Source: Deltaproteobacteria bacterium (lineage in GTDB: Bacteria; Desulfobacterota; GWC2-55-46; JAUVFY01). Taken from it: a stretch of DNA of 11,428 bases. Made by a program: the position numbers and the translations under genes. Below, in pieces: positions 7,323-11,428 of this stretch (position 1 is its first letter; each line of letters begins with the position of its first letter). Location: positions 1-11,428 of the forward strand of contig JAUVFY010000028.1 in NCBI GenBank assembly GCA_030594025.1. The letters are read 5' to 3'. The notes beneath the pieces were generated by a model. The model saw only the letters and a list, made by a program, of their open reading frames with translations, was not told the origin of the DNA and searched no databases.

Positions 7323-8263
7323 CAGACGGGCACTGTGGCCGTGGAGAGTATCTCTTCTATGAGGGCCTCGGCGTCTTCGATGCCTTCTTCTATGGACTGG
7401 GCGGGTATTATCCTGTGGGCGAAAACGGGTACGGCGAGGGTCTTTATGTCGTCGGGAGTACAGTAGTCTCGGCCGTTTACGAGGGCCATGGCCTGGGTGG
7501 CCCGGTAAAGGGTCATCGTCCCCCGGGGGCTTACACCGAGCCTTATGGTCTTAACGTTCCTCGTCCCTGCGGCGATTCCGAGCATGTAGCTTACGAGGTC
7601 CTCTTCGACCTTGACCTTCTCGGTTGCCTCCTGAATGCGCAAAACGTCTTCCGAGGTTATGACGGGTGTTAAGTTCTCGGGCATGAGCGTCTCGGGGGGG
7701 CTCTCGATTATATCCCTTTCCACGTCCTCGGCCGGGTAGCCGATGCTTATGCGCATGGCGAACCTGTCGAGCTGGCTCTCGGGGAGCGGGAAGGTGCCCG
7801 CGTACTCGAGCGGGTTCTGGGTTGCGAGGAGCATGAAGGGCTTCGGAAGCGGGTGGGTTACCTTCTCGACCGAGACCTGCCCGTCGTTCATCGCCTCCAG
7901 GAGCGCGCTCTGGGTCTTCGGCGAGGTCCTGTTTATCTCGTCCGCGAGCACTATGTTGGCGAATATGGGGCCGGGCTTGAACTCGAAGCAATGGTCGGAC
8001 TGGTTGTATATGGTAACGCCTATAACGTCCGAGGGCAGGAGGTCGCTCGTGAACTGTATGCGCTGGAAAGTACAGTTTATACTCTTTGCGAGCCCGTGGG
8101 CGAGCGTGGTCTTACCGATGCCCGGGACGTCCTCTATAAGGAGGTGCCCGCCCGCAAAGAGGGTCGTCATGGCCAGGTCTATTGTATCGGGTTTACCGCG
8201 GATTACCTTTTCGAGGTTTTTCTTTAAGGCCTGGATTTTTCCGTATATTTCTTTATGGTCCAT
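7322..8263 (-). CDS. MoxR family AAA+ ATPase
   Basis: A 313-residue cytoplasmic ATPase. Walker A is at residues 45-53 (DVPGIGKTT), Walker B at 104-109 (IVLADE) followed by the MoxR hallmark Ile-Asn-Arg, sensor 1 at Ala147-Thr-Gln-Asn-Pro, the FPLPESQLDRF motif at 158-168, and sensor 2 in SPRG at 245-248. The C-terminal lid domain is present and the length is typical for the MoxR proper subfamily. MoxR proteins act as chaperone-like ATPases that remodel or load partner proteins, usually encoded next door as DUF58/VWA proteins; here the DUF58 gene begins at the MoxR stop codon. The ATG at 8263 lies about 28 nt downstream of a predicted transcription start. The best ribosome-site match (GAGG) is too far upstream to be convincing. 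Confidence 0.93.
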   Translation of the reverse strand: MDHKEIYGKIQALKKNLEKVIRGKPDTIDLAMTTLFAGGHLLIEDVPGIGKTTLAHGLAKSINCTFQRIQFTSDLLPSDVIGVTIYNQSDHCFEFKPGPIFANIVLADEINRTSPKTQSALLEAMNDGQVSVEKVTHPLPKPFMLLATQNPLEYAGTFPLPESQLDRFAMRISIGYPAEDVERDIIESPPETLMPENLTPVITSEDVLRIQEATEKVKVEEDLVSYMLGIAAGTRNVKTIRLGVSPRGTMTLYRATQAMALVNGRDYCTPDDIKTLAVPVFAHRIIPAQSIEEGIEDAEALIEEILSTATVPV

Positions 8264-8285
8264 ATAATTAACCGTTTTGCCTCGG

Positions 8286-8312
8286 GCAATCTATAGGATT
8301 TTACCAGATTGC
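8286..8312. promoter_or_regulatory. Inverted repeat flanking the -10 box of the moxR promoter
   Basis: GCAATCT (8286-8292) and AGATTGC (8306-8312) are perfect 7-bp inverted arms with 13 bp between them, and the -10 hexamer sits in the gap. The placement over the start region is that of a repressor operator. The arms could alternatively form a cruciform, but there is no T run to make a terminator. Confidence 0.45.
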
Positions 8313-8327
8313 AAGGTGTCGAGTCAA
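8298..8327 (-). promoter_or_regulatory. Promoter of the moxR-DUF58-tgpA operon
   Basis: Read on the minus strand, TTGACT (8327-8322) and TAAAAT (8303-8298) are separated by 18 bp. Initiation would fall near 8291, giving a leader of about 28 nt before the MoxR ATG. No other promoter is visible within the three-gene cluster. Confidence 0.55.
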
Positions 8328-8345
8328 ACCCGGTTTTTTTCTTTT

Positions 8346-8375
8346 GAAGTCTTGATAACTGAAGTCCTGATAACA
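8346..8375. repeat. Tandem 15-bp direct repeat upstream of the moxR promoter
   Basis: GAAGTCTTGATAACT is followed immediately by GAAGTCCTGATAACA, with 13 of 15 positions identical. The pair begins about 19 bp upstream of the -35 box as seen from the minus strand, a usual place for an activator site. No regulator can be named from the motif. Confidence 0.5.
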
Positions 8376-8558
8376 GTTCCCGCTCTTGGTAATATTTGTT
8401 TCAAACTCATCGAGGGCGCTTTAAATTATCCTGGCGGTGGTTCAAAGGAAAAATTCGGCATATTCGGAAGTGAGAGTTTTGTGGGAAGGCTTGAAAAGGG
8501 TTGGGCCGTTTTCTCCGTCGTATAAAGCTAGGGCCTAAACAGGTGGATAGCGAATATT

Positions 8559-8581
8559 AAGTATGATGTCCCCGGAACTCC
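8559..8581 (+). repeat. Repeat family c, left copy
   Basis: The 23-bp sequence with core GTATGATGTCCCCGGAA matches the reverse complement of 11229-11251 at 19 of 23 positions. The pair therefore forms an inverted repeat around the four accessory genes. From memory, closely similar sequences are common between genes in genomes rich in REP-associated transposases; no search was run. Confidence 0.6.
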
Positions 8582-8605
8582 CCCCTTTAGTTGCTGGCCC
8601 ATTTC

Positions 8606-9100
8606 TCAGCTAGGTATAACCAGCCTTCGCTGTGAGCTAACAATTCTATCAAAGTATGTTAGCGTGATAGCGATTGCAAATATGTATTGGTCTCTGGGTT
8701 GTTCTCTCTTAAAGACGCCACCGTCTTCGGTTGGAATACCCTGTGCGGTTGAAAGATTAGAACACAAATCCTTGGCTGGAGCCATATTGAAAGAAGTCTC
8801 GTCTATGTGATGTGCGAAATGATTGCGGATTTTACGAATATAAGTCAAGTCACTTTTCATTTGTAGCGTTATCAGGCCAAGAGCAAACGCTATATCAATT
8901 CTCGCGGAGAATGTTGAAAGTGGCCCATAGCGCTCGAATAGTTCATCCACCGAAGGATCATCAACGAGGAACGAGGAAATTCCATCAATTAAGCATTTAT
9001 CCACAAAGCTTGCCGCCAATACTGCTGCAGCGCGATCTGATTCTTCCTTGTAAAGCCGAACTATCTTATTGTATTTTTTCAGCCAATTTTCTCTGTTCAC
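8606..9100 (-). CDS. MtlR-family protein with a HEPN-like R-x4-H motif
   Basis: A 164-residue, all-helical soluble protein. SDRAAAVLAASFVDKCL near the start and GPLSTFSARIDIAFALGLI (59-77) match the family named for the mannitol repressor MtlR, most members of which have no link to mannitol. The segment IRKIRNHFAH contains Arg92-Asn-x3-His97, the R(N/D/H)x(3-5)H arrangement of HEPN ribonucleases; many HEPN proteins are toxins or defence effectors. The start is GTG at 9100, preceded by GAGAGGAG about 6 nt upstream, a strong ribosome site that decides the start. It follows the PLD-like gene by 71 nt on the same strand. No mannitol transport or dehydrogenase gene is nearby, so a sugar role is not supported. 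RNase activity is inferred from the motif alone. Confidence 0.72.
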   Translation of the reverse strand: MNRENWLKKYNKIVRLYKEESDRAAAVLAASFVDKCLIDGISSFLVDDPSVDELFERYGPLSTFSARIDIAFALGLITLQMKSDLTYIRKIRNHFAHHIDETSFNMAPAKDLCSNLSTAQGIPTEDGGVFKREQPRDQYIFAIAITLTYFDRIVSSQRRLVIPS

Positions 9101-9105
9101 TTATT

Positions 9106-9149
9106 CTCCTCTCTCACATAGGCTGTTTTGTCAATTTCAAGTTTTTGAA
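9106..9149 (-). promoter_or_regulatory. Ribosome site and small hairpin upstream of the MtlR/HEPN-like gene
   Basis: AGGAG (minus strand, 9110-9106) lies 5 nt before the GTG start. Further upstream, 5-bp inverted arms (9136-9140 and 9145-9149) with a 4-nt loop, and a TTGACA hexamer just downstream of them, sit in the 71-nt gap from the PLD-like gene. No good -10 follows the TTGACA, so an internal promoter is uncertain; the gap may instead carry a small operator or processing hairpin. Confidence 0.4.
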
Positions 9150-9171
9150 CTATGTCCTATTGAGATGGACT

Positions 9172-9666
9172 CTAACTGTGTGTAGTTTGTGTGGGGCCAA
9201 ATATTTCCGGGCCAGTGCTTAACAGTTGATCTATTTTTTTGAAATTTTCCTCAGTTGGGTCCAATTTGGATAGTGTGAAGTAACTTTTGTTGCTGGCATC
9301 TTTGACGGAACCACCAAGCGCAAATATCTTTGCATCACAGCAAAGCCACCGATCATGAATGTCAGGGTGAACTACAAGCCTATACTTATCGGGGCCTCTC
9401 TCAGTGGCATAGAGTCTAGAAGCCTCCATGAACTTTAAGAATTCAGTTGCACCACGCTTATTTTGAGGCCAGGTAATGAGGGTGACATTCACGTTATTAG
9501 AAACATCACGTAAATATCTATAGAAGATGTTAGCAGCTAGGTACCTATCTACCCATATTAGTCTTTCAGCCACGGTCTGACATAAATCCTTCACGACGCA
9601 ATAAGTAGAGAAAGGAGTGTGGGCTTCTAGAATCAGAGCATCGGGAAAATTAGGGACAGCGACCAT
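9172..9666 (-). CDS. Small PLD-like (phospholipase D superfamily) protein, probably 5'-altered
   Basis: A 164-residue protein if started at ATG 9666. IWVDRYLAANIFYRYLRDV (37-55) followed by VNVTLITWP resembles the first strand-helix-strand of small PLD-like domains. The key motif is His104-Asp-Arg106-x4-Asp111 followed by Gly-Gly-Ser (118-120), i.e. the H-x-K-x4-D motif with Arg for Lys. Only one such motif is present, so activity would need a dimer. Nuclease is more likely than lipase for a small bacterial member, as inference. The start codon and first five codons (MVAVP) lie in the transposon end repeat, with no Shine-Dalgarno sequence, and an upstream TTG reading (9705) is also wholly within repeat DNA. 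The original N-terminus was therefore probably displaced by the insertion. It lies upstream of the MtlR/HEPN-like gene and could share a transcript with it. Confidence 0.6.
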   Translation of the reverse strand: MVAVPNFPDALILEAHTPFSTYCVVKDLCQTVAERLIWVDRYLAANIFYRYLRDVSNNVNVTLITWPQNKRGATEFLKFMEASRLYATERGPDKYRLVVHPDIHDRWLCCDAKIFALGGSVKDASNKSYFTLSKLDPTEENFKKIDQLLSTGPEIFGPTQTTHS

Positions 9667-9706
9667 TTTAATTGACCAGTTTATGCGTTTTGTGATATAT
9701 CGCAAC
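9652..9706 (+). repeat. 55-bp direct repeat, left copy (transposase upstream region)
   Basis: This block reaches to within one base of the transposase ATG and is found again at 11373-11427 in the same orientation with 50 of 55 positions identical and no gaps. It contains the inverted end AGGGACAGCGACCAT and the predicted transposase promoter. Confidence 0.85.
9672..9700 (+). promoter_or_regulatory. Possible promoter of the RAYT gene (leaderless transcript)
   Basis: TTGACC (9672-9677) and ATATAT (9695-9700) are 17 bp apart, and the -10 is preceded by TGTG, an extended -10 feature. Initiation would fall at about 9706-9708, on the transposase ATG at 9708, and there is no Shine-Dalgarno sequence, so a leaderless message is plausible. 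The copy at 11373 keeps the same spacing with a weaker -35. Confidence 0.4.
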
Positions 9707-9707
9707 T

Positions 9708-10373
9708 ATGCCACGAATAGCGAGAGCAGTAGTAAGGGGGCATCCTCATCATGTAACCCAAAGGGGCAATTACAGGCAACCGGTGTTTGAAGATGAAGCG
9801 GATTTAATTCAGTACGAGATATGGCTTAAGGAGTATAGCGAAAAATTCGGTTTAAAAATCTGGGCCTACTGCCTTATGAACAACCATGTGCATTTTGTCT
9901 GTGTACCGTTAAGGGAAGATTCATTGGCCAAGGTTTTCAACACACTTCACATGAGGTATTCGCAGTATTTCAATAGGAAGAAGGACGCAAAAGGGCACTT
10001 GTGGCAGGGGAGATTTTATTCATGCCCGCTTGATAAAAGACATCTCCACGCGGCGATAAGATATGTTGAAAACAATCCGGTCAGGGCAAAGGTTGTAAGG
10101 AATCCCGAAGAATACAAATGGTCAAGCGCCAGGGGGCATGCTGGAAAACAAACCGATTCGATATTGTCGAGAGATTGTTTTTTGGAGGCCGAAGTCAAAG
10201 ACTGGCGGAAGTATTTGAAGGGAAAAGGCGACGATCATCTGGTTGACGATATCAGGAAGAACACATTGACCGGTCGCCCATGTGGCGGAGATAGCTTCAT
10301 TCAGAAAGTCGAAAAGATACTCGACCGCGGCCTGAAGGCAAAGCGGAGAGGAAGGCCGAAGAAGTCAAAATAA
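9708..10373 (+). CDS. REP-associated tyrosine transposase (RAYT, Y1/HUH family)
   Basis: A 221-residue single-strand-specific transposase. It opens with MPRIARAVVRGHPHHVTQRGN, the standard RAYT N-terminus. The HUH metal-binding motif is His60-Val-His62 in MNNHVHFV; RYVENNPVRA at 118-127 holds the probable catalytic Tyr119. The C-terminal extension with TGRPCGGDSFIQKVE and a basic RGRPKK tail is typical of RAYTs and absent from IS200 itself. Such enzymes cut at short palindromic or end repeats and spread them through genomes. Length and motifs are complete, so it may be active. The ATG at 9708 directly follows the 55-bp repeat. Base composition lies between the GC-rich backbone and the AT-rich neighbours. 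Confidence 0.92.
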   Translation: MPRIARAVVRGHPHHVTQRGNYRQPVFEDEADLIQYEIWLKEYSEKFGLKIWAYCLMNNHVHFVCVPLREDSLAKVFNTLHMRYSQYFNRKKDAKGHLWQGRFYSCPLDKRHLHAAIRYVENNPVRAKVVRNPEEYKWSSARGHAGKQTDSILSRDCFLEAEVKDWRKYLKGKGDDHLVDDIRKNTLTGRPCGGDSFIQKVEKILDRGLKAKRRGRPKKSK

Positions 10374-10387
10374 TGGTCGCTGTCCCT
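10373..10387 (-). repeat. Right inverted end of the RAYT element
   Basis: ATGGTCGCTGTCCCT is the exact reverse complement of the left end at 9652-9666. It begins on the last base of the transposase stop codon and is followed by an AT-rich stretch. Confidence 0.8.
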
Positions 10388-10430
10388 ATTTTTATTATTT
10401 TTATTCCCAGGATTAAACGAGGGAAGGGAA

Positions 10431-10465
10431 ATGTATGATTGCAAGACCTGACCCCAGCACTGACC
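10431..10465 (+). repeat. Repeat family b, left copy
   Basis: A 35-bp sequence with core GATTGCAAGACCTGACCCC that matches the reverse complement of 11185-11219 at 31 of 35 positions. With its partner it encloses the glycosylase-like gene in a 789-bp unit. A TTG inside it opens the longest frame of that gene but is not its likely start. Confidence 0.8.
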
Positions 10466-10490
10466 ATAATTGGTTTAGTCATGCTAAAAA

Positions 10491-10496
10491 GGGAGG
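10491..10496 (+). promoter_or_regulatory. Ribosome binding site of the glycosylase-like gene
   Basis: GGGAGG, continuing into AAG, lies 5 nt before the ATG at 10502. This selects ATG 10502 over the in-frame ATG at 10481 and the TTG at 10439, neither of which has a ribosome site. Confidence 0.65.
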
Positions 10497-10501
10497 AAGA
10501 T

Positions 10502-11152
10502 ATGTCAGAAGGATTATGGGAGAGATGGATGGAGCACTATAAAAATGAAGGTATTGATCCAAAAAGTATCTGTAAAGATGGGATTCTAAATGAAGTAAAA
10601 TTTCAAAATGTAAAGCCAAAAGTACTTTTCATACTAAAGGAGGTAAATGATTTTAAGGAAGGCGATCTTAGAGAAATGTTAAAAGATGGCCCCGTTTGGC
10701 AAATGTGGCATACTATTGCAAGATGGGCGGCAGGTATAATCAATGATTTTCCACCATACAACGAAATAGATAACAGCGAATCTTTAAAAGAAAATTTGTC
10801 TAAAATTGCTGCTATAAATTTAAAAAAAGCAAGCGGTGGAGCATCAGCAAACTTGTCAAAAATTAATGCTTATGCGCACCTTGATAAAAATTTACTAAGA
10901 GAGCAAATTAAGATGATACGGCCAGATATTATTATTGCTTGTGGCACTTTTGATATCTTGATATGGCTCTTAAACATAGATGTTAAAAAGGTGGACAACC
11001 CGTATGAAGAACCTGTATATGATGAAGAGCGAAATATATGGGTTATTCCCTGGAGGCATCCTGGAAGAGCGAATAATGAAGAAACATATGAAGAATTAAA
11101 AAAGCTAATAGCAGAGATTAATAAAAGGTCTCCGGTCAGATTATTTAATTAA
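10502..11152 (+). CDS. Uracil-DNA glycosylase superfamily-like protein
   Basis: A 216-residue cytoplasmic protein with the layout of the UDG fold rather than a recognised named subfamily. VLFILKEVND (41-50) sits where the active-site strand and loop of UDG-like proteins lie; INLKK (105-109) follows a long helical insert; LLREQIKMIRPDIIIACG (131-148) is the family's typical helix-strand; and RHPGR (185-189) stands in the place of the His-Pro-x motif that closes the active site. The usual catalytic Asp or Asn cannot be assigned with confidence, so uracil excision is not claimed. The gene is strikingly AT-rich, with many Lys AAA and Ile ATA/ATT codons, unlike the backbone, and is enclosed by family b inverted repeats. 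It therefore looks like a transferred cargo gene. An alternative is a hypothetical protein of the same fold with a different nucleic-acid role. Confidence 0.6.
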   Translation: MSEGLWERWMEHYKNEGIDPKSICKDGILNEVKFQNVKPKVLFILKEVNDFKEGDLREMLKDGPVWQMWHTIARWAAGIINDFPPYNEIDNSESLKENLSKIAAINLKKASGGASANLSKINAYAHLDKNLLREQIKMIRPDIIIACGTFDILIWLLNIDVKKVDNPYEEPVYDEERNIWVIPWRHPGRANNEETYEELKKLIAEINKRSPVRLFN

Positions 11153-11184
11153 AATGGAAATACCCAATGAACCCATGTCTCTCC

Positions 11185-11219
11185 GGTCAATAATGGGGTC
11201 AGGTCTTGCAATCACACAT
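11185..11219 (-). repeat. Repeat family b, right copy
   Basis: Reverse complement of the left copy, 31 of 35 positions identical, including GGGGTCAGGTCTTGCAATC. It begins 32 bases after the stop of the glycosylase-like gene. A 10-bp sequence TCTCCGGTCA that touches its left edge (11180-11189) also occurs at 11129-11138, near the gene's 3' end. Confidence 0.8.
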
Positions 11220-11228
11220 TTTTTTAAA

Positions 11229-11251
11229 GAATTTCCGGGAACATCATACTC
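11229..11251 (-). repeat. Repeat family c, right copy
   Basis: Reverse complement relation to 8559-8581, 19 of 23 positions identical. It starts 10 bases beyond the right family b repeat. From here to 11372 no convincing gene is seen, only an isolated AGGGACACC at 11351-11359 that resembles the first bases of the family a end. Confidence 0.6.
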
Positions 11252-11372
11252 ATATTTTAATTAACGCCTTCCTTTAAGCGTCAACTTTGCATAGCTGGCT
11301 GTATTATTAAAGAGTTCGTAGACCCAAACCCGTGACGCGATGTCTTTTTTAGGGACACCAAAATGCAAAATG

Positions 11373-11427
11373 AGGGACAGCGACCATTTTAATTTACTAA
11401 TTCATGCGCTTTGTGATATATCGCAAC
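11373..11427 (+). repeat. 55-bp direct repeat, right copy (probable start of a second RAYT unit)
   Basis: It matches 9652-9706 at 50 of 55 positions without gaps and in the same orientation, and stops only because the window ends one base later. In the left copy this sequence leads straight into the transposase ATG, so a second transposase gene, whole or decayed, may begin just past the edge. Confidence 0.8.
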
Positions 11428-11428
11428 C

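Larger units (their letters stand above)
8264..8605. other. Gene-free boundary between backbone and accessory patch
   Basis: This 342-bp stretch holds the moxR promoter and inverted repeat, the 15-bp tandem repeat, and near its far end one copy of the repeat called family c here (8559-8581). An 82-codon frame from TTG at 8277 runs through it but starts inside the moxR leader, overlaps the promoter on the opposite strand and resembles nothing known, so it is not called. Between 8376 and 8558 nothing else is recognised. Base composition shifts here from the GC-rich backbone to the AT-richer patch. Confidence 0.6.
9652..10387 (+). mobile_element. RAYT element (REP-associated transposase unit) with 15-bp inverted ends
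   Basis: The transposase gene is enclosed by AGGGACAGCGACCAT at 9652-9666 and its perfect reverse complement at 10373-10387. Similarity reaches slightly outward to about 9646 and 10393 (20 of 21 positions) and inward with small changes. The right arm begins on the last base of the transposase stop codon. No obvious target duplication is seen, as expected for tyrosine (HUH) transposases. The left arm supplies the start of the PLD-like gene on the opposite strand. Confidence 0.72.

Noticed and set aside
8277..8525. 82-codon plus-strand frame in the boundary region
   Set aside because: TTG start without ribosome site, runs over the moxR leader and promoter and contains the 15-bp tandem repeat; no recognisable protein pattern.
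8606..9100. Mannitol operon repressor function for the MtlR-family protein
   Set aside because: No mannitol transport or dehydrogenase genes are present and the family is broad; the family name alone does not support that role.
9667..9705. Thirteen-codon extension of the PLD-like protein from TTG 9705
   Set aside because: The extension is entirely the transposase upstream repeat read backwards and has no ribosome site.
10439..10501. Longer N-terminus of the glycosylase-like protein from TTG 10439 or ATG 10481
   Set aside because: The TTG is inside the family b repeat and neither codon has a ribosome site, whereas ATG 10502 has GGGAGG at good spacing.
11261..11395. Minus-strand open stretch ending KLTLKGRR before TAA at 11263-11261, a possible gene tail
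   Set aside because: About 35-45 codons with no proper start, running through the 55-bp repeat; it could be a decayed gene fragment but no family is recognised.
9652..11427. CRISPR array, suggested by several similar short repeats
   Set aside because: Repeats are few, inverted or direct at irregular distances of hundreds of bases, and flank genes; there is no regular repeat-spacer pattern and no cas gene.

Overview
The window looks like chromosomal DNA of a Gram-negative bacterium. The left three quarters (1 to about 8,300) is GC-rich with heavy use of AGG for Arg and ATA for Ile. Together with a REP-associated transposase and multi-receiver signalling proteins, this fits a Desulfobacterota- or Nitrospirota-like lineage. 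That placement is a guess from style, not from a marker gene.

Layout. (1) 1-87: last codons of a probable DNA polymerase I. (2) 88-4129, plus strand: a signalling operon. It opens with a well-formed sigma70-type promoter whose spacer holds a perfect inverted repeat, followed by a helix-turn-helix/receiver protein, a 958-residue membrane hybrid histidine kinase (sensor, HAMP, HisKA, HATPase, degenerate receiver, intact receiver, degenerate GGDEF), and a DivK/CheY-like single receiver overlapping the kinase gene by 20 nt. (3) 4172-8263, minus strand: a MoxR ATPase - DUF58 - transglutaminase (TgpA/DUF3488) operon, convergent with the signalling operon. Its promoter has an inverted repeat flanking the -10 box. 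(4) 8264-8605: gene-free boundary. (5) About 8559-11428: an accessory patch of visibly lower GC, built from nested repeats. It carries an MtlR-family protein with a HEPN-like R-x4-H motif, a small PLD-like protein with an H-x-R-x4-D motif, a REP-associated tyrosine transposase (RAYT), and an AT-rich uracil-DNA-glycosylase-like protein.

How the parts may work together. The kinase and its two receiver proteins form a likely phosphorelay; the HTH/receiver protein is the candidate transcriptional output and the operator-like sites upstream suggest autoregulation. MoxR/DUF58/TgpA is a widespread conserved trio, probably a chaperone-type ATPase working with a membrane transglutaminase-fold protein at the envelope. 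The accessory patch is the most interesting part. Three repeat families (called a, b and c here) each occur as inverted pairs around the transposase, around the glycosylase-like gene, and around the whole four-gene patch. A 55-bp direct copy of the transposase's upstream region reappears at the extreme right edge, so a second transposase copy may begin just outside the window. The two minus-strand genes (PLD-like, MtlR/HEPN-like) look like a small nuclease-type module, possibly for defence, but that function is inference. The PLD-like gene takes its start codon and first five codons from the transposon end and is probably 5'-truncated or re-fused.
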